NCBI RefSeq assembly: GCF_035497915.1
Contig: NZ_DATJCS010000045.1
Location: 1-64,000, forward strand
Direction: 5' to 3'
Length of the DNA: 64,000 nucleotides
Source: Serpens sp035497915
GTDB lineage: Bacteria; Pseudomonadota; Gammaproteobacteria; Pseudomonadales; Pseudomonadaceae
This document shows, piece after piece, positions 43,747 through 52,348 of the stretch. Every line of letters begins with the position of its first letter. The stretch's first letter is position 1. The notes beneath the pieces are model-generated. The model was not told the origin of the DNA. It did not search any database and worked only from the letters and a program-made list of their open reading frames with translations. Made by a program: the position numbers and the translations under genes.

Positions 43747-43771
43747 TTTCCCCGTTCGTTCCCCGTTTCTC
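43747..43771 (+). repeat. Right copy of 25-bp island-end repeat, in the integrase leader
   Basis: Identical to 31537-31561. It ends up only nine bases upstream of the integrase start codon, so integrase binding here could repress its own gene as well as bridge to the core att site. Confidence 0.65.
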
Positions 43772-43894
43772 ATGCAAAGTCAGCATAATCCGGGAAATCA
43801 AAGGCAACAAAGAGAAAGCTGAAATTCTTATTTTTCAATAAGTTAGTTAACAAACAGCAACCACCTGAAACGCCCTGATATGCCAAAACCCGGT

Positions 43895-43939
43895 CTCATA
43901 ATCCTTTGGTCCTGGGTTCGAGTCCCAGCGGGCCCACCA
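43895..43939 (+). repeat. attR: 45-bp tRNA 3'-end duplicate
   Basis: Exact copy of 31434-31478 (from anticodon loop to CCA) without the 5' half of a tRNA, so not a functional tRNA. It marks the right boundary of the island. The core genome resumes with the lipoprotein gene at 44040. Confidence 0.95.
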
Positions 43940-44039
43940 TCTCTCCAAGCCGCTTTTCGCAGTACACCGCGCCTCTCCCTGGCCACTTTTCCTCCCTTCC
44001 CCTGTCGTAGCAAGAACGCCACGAGTACGGGAGGACGCC

Positions 44040-45365
44040 ATGCCAGCCGGAACCCCTCAGCGCTTCCTCCGCATTGCCTTGCTGCTCGCCCTGGCCGGTT
44101 GCGGCGACACGGCCACGCTGGATGTATCCACAGGCTACGGCCCGCAACCCGAACTGCCCGAGCCGAAGAAGACACTGCTGCCCACGGTCAGCCCGGCAAA
44201 GGCAGTCGGCTGGCCGCCAGAGCGCACCCCTAGTGCCGCGCCGGGCCTACGGGTGCAGGCCTTCGCCAGCGGGCTGGAGCATCCACGCACGCTGCTGAGC
44301 CTGCCCAATGGCGACGTGCTGGTGACGGAAACCAACGCGCCACAACGCCCGGTCGCGCAGAAGGGCGTACGCGGCTGGGTGATGAACAAGATGATGAACT
44401 ACGCCGGGGCCGGGGTGCCCAGCGCCAATCGCATCACGCTGCTGCGCGACGCGGACGGCGATGGCGTCGCCGAGCTGCAGACGCCCTTCCTGGAGGACCT
44501 GAACTCGCCCTTCGGCATGGCGCTGGTGGGCGACCACCTGTGCGTGGCCAACACCGACGCCATCCTGCGCTTCCCCTATCGGACGGGCGTAATACGGATC
44601 GATGCCGAGGGCGAGAAGATCGCCGATCTGCCGGCCGGGCCGCGCAACCACCACTGGACCAAGGACCTGATCGCCAGTCCGGACGGCCGGACCCTGTACG
44701 CCACGGTCGGCTCCAACAGCAACGTGGCCGAGTTCGGCATGGCGGAGGAAAAGAACCGCGCCGCGATCCTGGCCATCGATATCGCCAGCGGCTCGACCCG
44801 GCTGTTCGCCTCCGGGCTGCGCAACCCCAACGGTCTGGCCTGGCAACCGGACAGCGGCGAGCTGTGGGTGGCGGTCAACGAGCGCGACGAGATCGGCAGC
44901 GACCTGGTGCCCGACTACATGACCTCGGTGCGCGAAGGCGGCTTCTATGGCTGGCCCTACAGCTACTTCGGCCAGCATGTGGACGAGCGCGTAAAGCCCC
45001 CACGACCCGATCTCGTCGCGCAGGCCATCGTGCCCGATTACGCGCTGGGTGCGCACACGGCCTCCCTGGGCCTGACCTTCTACACCGGCGATCTGCTACC
45101 TGCGCCGTATCGCCACGGCGCGTTCGTGGGCCAGCACGGTTCCTGGAACCGCAAGCCACGCAGCGGTTACAAGGTGGTGTTCGTGCCCTTCGATGCTCAA
45201 GGCCGTCCGGCCGGGCCGCCCCGGGACGTACTCACCGGCTTCCTTGATGACGAGAATGATCAGGCCTTCGGCCGGCCGGTCGGTGTGGCGGTGGACAGCC
45301 GGGGCGCGCTGTTGGTGGCGGACGATGTCGGCAACCGTGTCTGGCGGGTCACCCCGGCGCGCTGA
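44040..45365 (+). CDS. Sorbosone dehydrogenase-like PQQ-dependent lipoprotein
   Basis: 441 residues. Lipobox LALAGC puts lipidated Cys at 21. The rest is a six-bladed beta-propeller of the glucose/sorbosone dehydrogenase family: LEHPRTLLSLPNGDVLVTET, NRITLLRDADGDGV, LNSPFGMALVGDHLCVANTD, FASGLRNPNGLAWQPDSGEL, GGFYGWPYSYFG and FVGQHGSWNRKPRSGYKV. It has a GGGAGG ribosome site. The true substrate is unknown; many homologues are annotated as L-sorbosone dehydrogenase by similarity only. Confidence 0.85.
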   Translation: MPAGTPQRFLRIALLLALAGCGDTATLDVSTGYGPQPELPEPKKTLLPTVSPAKAVGWPPERTPSAAPGLRVQAFASGLEHPRTLLSLPNGDVLVTETNAPQRPVAQKGVRGWVMNKMMNYAGAGVPSANRITLLRDADGDGVAELQTPFLEDLNSPFGMALVGDHLCVANTDAILRFPYRTGVIRIDAEGEKIADLPAGPRNHHWTKDLIASPDGRTLYATVGSNSNVAEFGMAEEKNRAAILAIDIASGSTRLFASGLRNPNGLAWQPDSGELWVAVNERDEIGSDLVPDYMTSVREGGFYGWPYSYFGQHVDERVKPPRPDLVAQAIVPDYALGAHTASLGLTFYTGDLLPAPYRHGAFVGQHGSWNRKPRSGYKVVFVPFDAQGRPAGPPRDVLTGFLDDENDQAFGRPVGVAVDSRGALLVADDVGNRVWRVTPAR

Positions 45366-45395
45366 CCTCAAGCTGTAACCTGGCTGCGGTACATA

Positions 45396-45418
45396 CGCTG
45401 CCAACATTCCTGGCAGCG
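45396..45418 (+). promoter_or_regulatory. Perfect 8-bp hairpin ahead of a small ORF
   Basis: CGCTGCCA-ACATTCC-TGGCAGCG lies 31 bases after the lipoprotein stop and 9 bases before the small ORF start. No T-run follows. It could be an RNA-stability element or an operator. Confidence 0.5.
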
Positions 45419-45427
45419 CACGCGGTT

Positions 45428-45619
45428 ATGAGCACGCTTACCGAACTGGCCCAGCACATCGCCCAGCTTTATCCCCTCACCGACAAGTCCGCCGGTCGAC
45501 GCTATCGCATCGTCAACCAGTTGGCCGGCCTCACCGAGCTGGAGGACACCAGCGGCCGGCCCCGCTACATCGCCTCGCGGCAATTGCGGGACCGCAGCCG
45601 CTGGGAAATGGCCAGCTAG
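45428..45619 (+). CDS. Small hypothetical protein
   Basis: 63 residues, MSTLTELAQHIAQLYPLTDK... with a basic C-terminal half (RPRYIASRQLRDRSRWEMAS). No ribosome site is obvious, but codon use is GC-rich and coding-like. It converges on estA and the two genes share the palindrome CTAG as stop codon on both strands. No family recognised; function unknown. Confidence 0.55.
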   Translation: MSTLTELAQHIAQLYPLTDKSAGRRYRIVNQLAGLTELEDTSGRPRYIASRQLRDRSRWEMAS

Positions 45620-47520
45620 AACCCCCAGGTCAGCGACAGGTTGGCGCCGTGCTGGCGCTCCTCGGCGTCGCGCAGCTGATAGGCGAGACGCACCTGGAAG
45701 GCCTGACCGAGCTCGGTGGCCACGCCGAGTGTGGCCAGGGTGTGGTCGCGATGCGGGGTGTAGCCCTGCAGGCCGTAGTCGAACCCGGGTACCGATACCA
45801 GGCCCATGTCGACCACCTGCGCCTCGTCCTCGAATTCCCGCTCGCGGGCCACCTCGCCGAACAGCTCGGAGCGCCTGCCGATGCCGATCCGCGCCTCTAT
45901 CCCGACGCCGGCGCGCTTGCTGTCCCGGGTCTGGTCGGCGTAACGCAAGGCCGTTGAACTGTCGCTGCGCTCACGCCAGGCATCCATGTCCGCCCGCGCA
46001 TACTCGGCACTGATGAAGGGGCTCAGCGACCAGCGCCCCTTGCGTCCCAGGGCGTAGCCCAGACGCAGGCTGGCACCGCCAATGGCGCCGTCCGTCTCGC
46101 CCTTTTCCACCCGCTCGCTGATGCCCATCGCGAAGTGCCGCTCCAGATCGCGGTACTCGAGCTTGCCGTAGCTCAGGCCCACATCGGCCCACAGCCGGCT
46201 GCGCTGGAATTGCAGGAAGGTGCTCAACAGATAGGCGTCCAGCTTGTAGCTGGAATCGCTCGGCGTCTCCAGGCGCTGGTCCTGCAGGCCCAGCGAGAAA
46301 CCCCAGCGCCAGGCATCGGCCAGTCGATAGCTGCTGCCGAGGGTGATGCCCAGCCCGTCGTTGTCCGCCTCACTGACTCCGACGCCCGGCTCGAAGTCGC
46401 GACTGTGCCCGGTGGCGGCGACGAAGGTGTGCCAGTCGCCACGGCGCTGCCAGTCGCCGCGTGCCGACTGCCACTCATGGCGCAGTTGCTGCTGGTGGGA
46501 CATCAGGCCACCCAGGGCGATCTCGGGTAGCAGGCTGATCTCCCACGGCGCGGCGAGAATCGAATGGATGTAGTCGGCATTGATGGCATGCACGGCGGTG
46601 GTCGGGTGCACGCCATCGAAGAACATCAGGCGCGCGGGATCGGCGGTCGCGCCGGTGATGCCCCAGGTCGGATCCATGTTGCATTGGTAACCGACAAAAC
46701 ACACATCGGTCTGCACCACGGCCGGATCGAAGCCGTAGCGCGCCGGGTCGGCCACCACTTCGGCAACCAGCCCGCGCACGTTGAGCAGGATCACCGAGCT
46801 GTCCAGGGCGGCCAGTTGATTGCGCAGCACATCGTTGAAGGCCGTCGACAGGCTGCTCCACAGCGCCCGGTCGCCTGACGCCGCGCCAGCGGGCGTCAGG
46901 CCGACATCCGGCAGGTCCGACACGATGATGTGGCGCGCCCCGGCCTGGCGCAGCGCCGCCACACCCGCCACCAGATCGGCTGCCGCCACCCCGGCGCTGG
47001 CGGCGTCCACCACGCGCCCCTGGAACAGGTCATTGCCGCCGCCATTGAGCAGGAACAGCGTGTCGGGATCGACCCTCGGCGTATCCACCAGATAGCCGTC
47101 ACGCTCGCGCAGCGTGACACCGGAGCGCGCGACCACCGAACCATCCGGCTCGATGATCGAGGCCAGAATGTCGTCAGTGCGGTAGCCGGCCACCGCGTAG
47201 TTGGTGCCGTCGGGATTGTCGTTGTCCTGCAGGGCAGGCGTGGAAGGCAGCGCCGCCAGGCCCAGGCGTTGCGCCAGGTATTGCGGCGCCACGGCGGCGT
47301 AGGGCTCGTCCTGATTGTCCCGGTAGGTCGGGCCGGTGCGGTTGGTCATGCGCAGCCCGCCGATGGGCTGCACGCCATCCAGCGGACCCAGCAGGTCGGG
47401 AAACTGTCCGCTGTCGCTCAGCGAATCGCCGAAGATCACCAGTTGGGAATAGGGGGAGGCCAGGGCAAGCGTGGGTAGGGCCAGCAGCAGGCTGAGGCCC
47501 AGAGGGTGTCGGAAGGGCAT
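45616..47520 (-). CDS. estA: Autotransporter esterase EstA (GDSL family)
   Basis: 634-residue outer-membrane esterase; in P. aeruginosa EstA affects rhamnolipid production and motility. The start MPFRHPLGLSLLLALPTLALA at 47518-47520 is a signal peptide. The GDSL nucleophile is in QLVIFGDSLSDSGQFPD (Ser 33), the GGND block in LLNGGGNDLFQG, and catalytic Asp/His in FFDGVHPTTAVH. The C-terminal about 280 residues form an autotransporter beta barrel ending in the typical aromatic LTWGF. The open frame extends 19 codons upstream but lacks secretion features. Confidence 0.94.
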   Translation of the reverse strand: MPFRHPLGLSLLLALPTLALASPYSQLVIFGDSLSDSGQFPDLLGPLDGVQPIGGLRMTNRTGPTYRDNQDEPYAAVAPQYLAQRLGLAALPSTPALQDNDNPDGTNYAVAGYRTDDILASIIEPDGSVVARSGVTLRERDGYLVDTPRVDPDTLFLLNGGGNDLFQGRVVDAASAGVAAADLVAGVAALRQAGARHIIVSDLPDVGLTPAGAASGDRALWSSLSTAFNDVLRNQLAALDSSVILLNVRGLVAEVVADPARYGFDPAVVQTDVCFVGYQCNMDPTWGITGATADPARLMFFDGVHPTTAVHAINADYIHSILAAPWEISLLPEIALGGLMSHQQQLRHEWQSARGDWQRRGDWHTFVAATGHSRDFEPGVGVSEADNDGLGITLGSSYRLADAWRWGFSLGLQDQRLETPSDSSYKLDAYLLSTFLQFQRSRLWADVGLSYGKLEYRDLERHFAMGISERVEKGETDGAIGGASLRLGYALGRKGRWSLSPFISAEYARADMDAWRERSDSSTALRYADQTRDSKRAGVGIEARIGIGRRSELFGEVAREREFEDEAQVVDMGLVSVPGFDYGLQGYTPHRDHTLATLGVATELGQAFQVRLAYQLRDAEERQHGANLSLTWGF

Positions 47521-47630
47521 GAAGCGACTCCTGTCAGGGTTGTCGGAACAACTTCCAGAGCGTTGTTCGTAACGCACTCACCCAGACTAGACCCTGCCTG
47601 CCCCCACACAATTCACCCGCTGCGTCTCCG

Positions 47631-48821
47631 TCAGCCCGGCACACCCAGCGCCACCACAGGTTGTGTCTGCTGCACCCCCAGAAAGGCGCGCAGATCCTCC
47701 TGCCGCGCCATCGCGTCCCGGTAGCCCAGTTCCATCAGCTCGTTGCAGTAACCGGGCTCGAACAAGAGATAGCTGAGCACCCCGGCGCCGCCGACCTGGG
47801 TCGCGCCCGGCCCGCGCAGGAAGGTGCGCAGCGAACGCGGCAGGGCCTTGCGGTGCCGCGCGGCGATCGGTTCCAGCGGCTCGCTGGGATTGATCACCAG
47901 CACGTCCACATTGCGCAGCCCCAGCTGCCGCTTCTCGCGGCCGGCGGGCAGGATCTGCCCGATATGGTTGAGGCGCTCCAGCAGCTCGATGTCCGATTCC
48001 AGGTTGTCGACGAAAGTGCTGTTGAGCATGTGGCCACCGATGCGCGCCAGGCTCGGCGGCTGGTTGCTGGCCGGCGCCGTGGCGTCGTCCCGCTCCGGAT
48101 TGCTGCTCACGCCCACCACCAGGATGCGCGTGGCGCCCAGGTGCAGCGCCGGGCTGATCGGCGCCACCTGACGCACCGCGCCATCGCCGTAGTACTCGTG
48201 ATTCAGCCGCACCGGCGGAAACACCAGGGGAATCGCCGCGCTGGCCAGCAGGTGATCCGCACCCAGGCGCGTCGGCACACCGACCCGGCGGTGGCGGAAC
48301 CAGGGGTCGATCGAGCCCCAGCCCTGGTAGAAGGTCACCGCGTGACCGGAGTCGTAGCTGAACGCGGTCACTGCCACCGCGCGCAGACTGCGCTGGCGGA
48401 TTGCGGCGGCGATGCCATTGAAGTTCATCTCCCGCTCGACCATGCCGCGCAGCGGCGCGCTGTCCAGCAGCGACAGCGGCTTGTCGCGCCGCATCCCGAG
48501 CAGGCCGCGGCGCAGGAAACGCCCAACCTGCAACAGCAGACCGGGCCAGTCGCTGCGAAATACCTGATCGCAATGCAGGTTGTGCCAGACCGCGCGGATG
48601 CGCTGCACCGCCTCGCCGAACTGCAACGCCCCGCAGGCCAGCCCGACCGCGTTGATCGCCCCGGCCGAGGTGCCGACGATGACCGGAAAGGGATTGCGCG
48701 TGGGGTCCGGCAGCAACTCGGCAATCGCCGACAGTACGCCGGCCTGATAGGCCGCGCGCGCGCCGCCACCGGAGAGCACCAGGCCAGTGACACCGACTTC
48801 GTGGTTTCCCTTGCTCTCCAT
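47631..48821 (-). CDS. Patatin-like phospholipase
   Basis: 396-residue acyl hydrolase of the patatin family. It has the oxyanion motif LSGGGARAAYQAGVL, nucleophile elbow GTSAG (Ser 52), and catalytic Asp 213 in YYGDGAVRQ. A C-terminal extension (about 240-396) is shared by proteobacterial patatins often annotated DUF3734-type. No signal peptide, so probably cytoplasmic or membrane-peripheral. Separate transcription unit downstream in orientation from the estA control region. Substrate unknown. Confidence 0.88.
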   Translation of the reverse strand: MESKGNHEVGVTGLVLSGGGARAAYQAGVLSAIAELLPDPTRNPFPVIVGTSAGAINAVGLACGALQFGEAVQRIRAVWHNLHCDQVFRSDWPGLLLQVGRFLRRGLLGMRRDKPLSLLDSAPLRGMVEREMNFNGIAAAIRQRSLRAVAVTAFSYDSGHAVTFYQGWGSIDPWFRHRRVGVPTRLGADHLLASAAIPLVFPPVRLNHEYYGDGAVRQVAPISPALHLGATRILVVGVSSNPERDDATAPASNQPPSLARIGGHMLNSTFVDNLESDIELLERLNHIGQILPAGREKRQLGLRNVDVLVINPSEPLEPIAARHRKALPRSLRTFLRGPGATQVGGAGVLSYLLFEPGYCNELMELGYRDAMARQEDLRAFLGVQQTQPVVALGVPG

Positions 48822-49109
48822 CTGAAGAATCGACTCGCTGACTGCCTGTTCGGGGCGCCGATTCTACAAAGATCGCCAACGGGCTGGCATTACGCCATGG
48901 TCGGTAGCGGCTGCTGTTTGGCCCAGGTGACGGCCTCCAGAATACTCAGCTCGAACTGCCGCAGCAGTACGGCTGGCCTTGCGGCGCAGCGCCCCTGCCA
49001 GAATGTCGCACCTCGACCAAAGTGCATGGCTAATTGCCATTAGAGTGCGCTAGTGTTCCCGCCCGGCTTGGATTGCCGGCCCCCCGCAGCCAGACAAGAG
49101 GGAACGTCG
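48822..49109. other. Divergent gap between the patatin gene and the binding-protein gene
   Basis: Presumably holds the two divergent promoters. A minus-strand 45-codon frame (48890-49027, MHFGRGATFWQGRCAARPAV...) lacks a ribosome site and is not called. No repeats were seen. Confidence 0.4.
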
Positions 49110-50255
49110 ATGATGGCAGCACACCCCCGTCTTACCCTTGCATGCCGGTTGCGCGTTCGCAGCCTGGCGATCTTGGCCGTTCCTCTCCTGATCCTGTTGC
49201 AGGTCATGCCCGCGCACGCCTCTCCGGCGCTGGTTGTGGCCAACTGGAACGACTACATCAATCCCGACCTGATCGCCCGTTTCACCGAGGAAACCGGCAT
49301 CGTTGTCGATTACCGCACCTTTGAAACCGACGAGGATGCCGATGCGCTGCTGCGCCAGGAATTCCCGCCGGATGTGCTGGTGCCGGACAGCCATTACCTG
49401 CCCGGCCTGATCCGGGAAGGGCTGCTGCAGCCCATTGCCGCGCGCTCGCTGGCCGTCTATGAGGACATCGATCCGCTGATCCTCAGCCGACTGAGCAGTG
49501 TCGACCCGGGCCGTCGCTACGCCATGCCCTATATGTGGGGGCGCGTCGGCATCGTCATGGATCGCGCGCGCGTTGAGCAGGCGCTCGGCGCGGAAGCCCC
49601 TAGCTCGTGGGGCCTGCTGTTCGACCCCAGGAATCTGGCCCGCCTGTCGAGCTGCGGCGCCTCCCTGCTGGATGCGCGCGCCGAGTTCTTTGCGTTGTGG
49701 ATGAACTGGCACGGCGCGCTCGCCGAGCGTCCAGCCGGGCGCGAACTGCGGGCCTTCCACAAGGCGCTGGTCGAGCTGCGTCCGCATCTGCGGGCGGTGG
49801 ACAACCTGGCGTACCTGGACGACCTGCCCGCTGGCCGTCAGTGCATCGCCATGGCCTGGGAAGGCGATGCCCGCGCGATGATTGGCGAGAACCCGAATCT
49901 GGAGTTTCTGATACCCGACGAGGGCAGCACCGTCTATGTGGATGCCCTGGTGGTGCCGGCGAAATCGCGGCTGCCCGAGCAGGCCTGGCGTTTCATCGAG
50001 TTCATGTCGCGGCCGGAGATTGCCTACCTGAATGCCGAGCATGTGCAGTACAACTCACCCTACAAGACCGTCACCCGGCGCCTGCTGCTCAGCAAGGGGG
50101 ACCAGCCGGGCTGGCGCAGCCTCCGGACGCGGGGCGCCGGCAAGGCGGTGAGCCTGGTGATCGGCGAAGGGGGGCGGCGCCCGGAAGTGATCGAGGCCTG
50201 GGCGACCTTCGTCGGCCAGCGCGAGGAAGGCCTGGCGGTCGGCGTGCGGCAGTGA
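49110..50255 (+). CDS. Polyamine-type ABC transporter substrate-binding protein
   Basis: 381 residues from MMAAHPRLTLACRLRVRS, with a signal sequence ending near VMPAHA, so periplasmic. It has the PotD/PotF pattern: LVVANWNDYINPDLIARFTE, IVVDYRTFETDEDADALL, PDVLVPDSHYLPGLIREGLL, YAMPYMWGRVGIVMD, CIAMAWEGDARAMI, EGSTVYVDALVVPAKSRLP. No permease or ATPase gene is adjacent, so it is an orphan binding protein or a sensor partner. AGAGGGAACG is the ribosome site. Ligand (spermidine/putrescine or another) is inferred from family only. Confidence 0.85.
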   Translation: MMAAHPRLTLACRLRVRSLAILAVPLLILLQVMPAHASPALVVANWNDYINPDLIARFTEETGIVVDYRTFETDEDADALLRQEFPPDVLVPDSHYLPGLIREGLLQPIAARSLAVYEDIDPLILSRLSSVDPGRRYAMPYMWGRVGIVMDRARVEQALGAEAPSSWGLLFDPRNLARLSSCGASLLDARAEFFALWMNWHGALAERPAGRELRAFHKALVELRPHLRAVDNLAYLDDLPAGRQCIAMAWEGDARAMIGENPNLEFLIPDEGSTVYVDALVVPAKSRLPEQAWRFIEFMSRPEIAYLNAEHVQYNSPYKTVTRRLLLSKGDQPGWRSLRTRGAGKAVSLVIGEGGRRPEVIEAWATFVGQREEGLAVGVRQ

Positions 50256-50330
50256 CGGCTGGCGTGCCGCGCCGTTCCGGCTGCCCAGGCACGGTAGCTC
50301 GCGACTGAGGCCGTCTTGAACAGGCCAAAA

Positions 50331-50362
50331 AAAACCGCCGGTATCGCTACCGGCGGTTTTTC
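50331..50362. terminator. Bidirectional terminator between binding protein and typA
   Basis: AAAACCGCCGGTA and TACCGGCGGTTTT arms around TCGC, with A-rich and T-rich flanks on either side, serve both convergent genes. Confidence 0.9.
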
Positions 50363-50380
50363 ATTTCAGCCCTGGCCGAA

Positions 50381-52201
50381 TCAGACCTTGCTGCGCTCGA
50401 AGCGCTTGCGGTCATTTTCGTTCAGGTACTTCTTGCGCAGGCGGATGGACTTCGGCGTCACTTCCACCAGCTCGTCGTCGTCGATGAATTCCAGCGCCTG
50501 TTCCAGGGTGAACTTGATCGGCGGCACCAGGGCGATGACTTCGTCCTTGCCGGAAGCGCGCATGTTGTCGAGCTTCTTGCCCTTGGTGGGGTTGATCACC
50601 AGGTCGTTGTCACGGCTGTTGATGCCGCACAGCTGGCCTTCGTAGATGTCCTGGCCCGGCTCGAGGAACAGCTTGCCGCGGGCCTGCAGGGTTTCCAGCG
50701 AGTAGGTCAGCGCGGTACCGGTGGCCATGGAAACCAGCACGCCGTTCTGGCGGTTGGTCACTTCGCCGGCCTTGATCGGGCCGTAGTGGCTGAAGGTCGA
50801 GGTCAGGATGCCGGTGCCCGAGGTCATGGTCAGGAAGCTGTTGCGGAAGCCGATCAGGCCACGCGCCGGGATAGTGTACTCCAGACGCACGCGGCCCTTG
50901 CCGTCGGGGATCATGTTGGTCAGATCGCCCTTGCGCAGACCCATCTGCTCCATCACCGGACCCTGGTGCTGCTCTTCGATGTCGATGGTGACGTTCTCGT
51001 ACGGTTCCTGCTTCTCGCCGGCCTCGTTCTCGATGATCACCACTTCCGGACGGCCGACGGCCAGTTCGAAGCCTTCACGGCGCATGGTTTCGATCAGCAC
51101 CGAGAGGTGCAGTTCGCCACGGCCGGAGACCTTGAACTTCTCGGGGCTTTCGCCCGGCTCGACGCGCAGCGCCACGTTGTGCAGCAGCTCCTTGTCCAGA
51201 CGGTCCTTGATGTTGCGGCTGGTGACGAACTTGCCTTCCTTGCCGGCGAACGGCGAGTCGTTGACCTGGAAGGTCATGCTCACGGTCGGCTGGTCGACGG
51301 TCAGCGGCGGCAGTGCCTCGACGGCGTTCTGGTCGCACAGGGTGTCGGAGATGTACAGCTCGTCCATGCCAGAGACGCAGACGATGTCGCCCGCTTCTGC
51401 CTCGGCAACTTCCACGCGCTGCAGGCCGGAGTGGCCCATGATCTTCAGGATGCGGCCGTTGCGCTTCTTGCCGTCGGCGCCGATGGCGGTGACCGGGCTG
51501 TTGGCCTTGATCACGCCGCGGGCGATGCGGCCGATGCCGATCACGCCGAGGAAGCTGTTGTAGTCCAGCTGGGAGATCTGCATCTGGAACGGACCGTCCA
51601 GGTCAACCTTAGGCGCCGGGACGTGGTCGATGATGGCCTGGAACAGGGCATCCATGTTGTCGTCCATCTTCTCGTGGTCCATGCCGGCGATGCCGTTCAG
51701 GGCACTGGCGTAGACGATCGGGAAGTCCAGCTGCTCGTCGGTGGCGCCCAAGTTGTCGAACAGGTCGAAGATCTGGTCGACAACCCAGTCCGGACGCGCG
51801 CCGGGACGGTCGATCTTGTTGACCACCACGATCGGACGCAGGCCGGCCTTGAAGGCCTTCTGGGTCACGAAGCGGGTCTGCGGCATGGGGCCGTCCTGGG
51901 CGTCGACCACCAGCAGCACGGAATCCACCATGGACATCACGCGCTCGACCTCACCACCGAAATCAGCGTGGCCGGGGGTGTCGACGATGTTGATGTTGTA
52001 GCCGTTCCACTTCAGCGCGGTGTTCTTGGCCAGGATGGTGATGCCACGTTCCTTTTCCTGGTCGTTGCTGTCCATCACGCGCTCGTTTTCCAGCTCCTTG
52101 CGGTCCAGGGTGCCGGACAGGCGCAGGAGTTTGTCCACCAGGGTGGTCTTGCCATGGTCGACGTGGGCGATGATGGCGATGTTGCGGAGTTTTTCGATCA
52201 C
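50381..52201 (-). CDS. typA: Ribosome-associated GTPase TypA/BipA
   Basis: 606-residue translational GTPase involved in 50S assembly at low temperature and stress adaptation. It has P-loop IIAHVDHGKTTLVDKLL, switch motifs ERGITILAKNTAL and VDTPGHADFGGEVERV, NKID (VVNKIDRPGA), EF-Tu-like domains II, and a C-terminal BipA domain with ARGLIGFRNSFLTMTSGTG. The start appears to be GTG (52199-52201). It converges on the binding-protein gene and follows thiI in opposite order to transcription of glnA. Confidence 0.96.
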   Translation of the reverse strand: MIEKLRNIAIIAHVDHGKTTLVDKLLRLSGTLDRKELENERVMDSNDQEKERGITILAKNTALKWNGYNINIVDTPGHADFGGEVERVMSMVDSVLLVVDAQDGPMPQTRFVTQKAFKAGLRPIVVVNKIDRPGARPDWVVDQIFDLFDNLGATDEQLDFPIVYASALNGIAGMDHEKMDDNMDALFQAIIDHVPAPKVDLDGPFQMQISQLDYNSFLGVIGIGRIARGVIKANSPVTAIGADGKKRNGRILKIMGHSGLQRVEVAEAEAGDIVCVSGMDELYISDTLCDQNAVEALPPLTVDQPTVSMTFQVNDSPFAGKEGKFVTSRNIKDRLDKELLHNVALRVEPGESPEKFKVSGRGELHLSVLIETMRREGFELAVGRPEVVIIENEAGEKQEPYENVTIDIEEQHQGPVMEQMGLRKGDLTNMIPDGKGRVRLEYTIPARGLIGFRNSFLTMTSGTGILTSTFSHYGPIKAGEVTNRQNGVLVSMATGTALTYSLETLQARGKLFLEPGQDIYEGQLCGINSRDNDLVINPTKGKKLDNMRASGKDEVIALVPPIKFTLEQALEFIDDDELVEVTPKSIRLRKKYLNENDRKRFERSKV

Positions 52202-52348
52202 GGTTCTATCTCGATATAAACGTCGGGGCAGGCGGCCCGCCGTCTGAAGGCGTTCCCTCCGCTCGACATGAGCAGAGGCCAGATCAACAGAGTTCAGGAC
52301 AGGTCGGGAGGGCGGTGGCGAATACTGCCACCGAGCAGGCCCGGCTGC

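Larger units (their letters stand above)
31479..43939. mobile_element. tRNA-integrated genomic island (about 12.5 kb)
   Basis: Bounded by the 45-bp tRNA duplication. Contents left to right: AlpA-like regulator, small hypothetical, Toprim protein, DUF3987 protein, two small ORFs, Mrr-helicase, sigma-region-4-like protein, small protein plus a second tyrosine recombinase, a structured non-coding region, and the main integrase next to attR. No capsid, tail, packaging or conjugation genes are present, so it is a satellite-like or non-self-transmissible integrative element. Base composition is mosaic: GC-rich flanks and an AT-rich centre (35.0-40.3 kb). Confidence 0.9.

Noticed and set aside
43895..43939. 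Possible second tRNA gene
   Set aside because: Only the 3' 45 bases of the tRNA are present; there is no D-arm or 5' acceptor strand. It is the attR duplicate.
47587..48879. 430-codon minus-strand ORF overlapping the patatin gene
   Set aside because: It is a frame-shifted Arg/Gly/Ala-rich shadow of the patatin-like phospholipase, which has clear catalytic motifs.
48890..49027. 45-codon minus-strand ORF between patatin and binding-protein genes
   Set aside because: No ribosome site and no recognisable similarity; the region more likely holds promoters.
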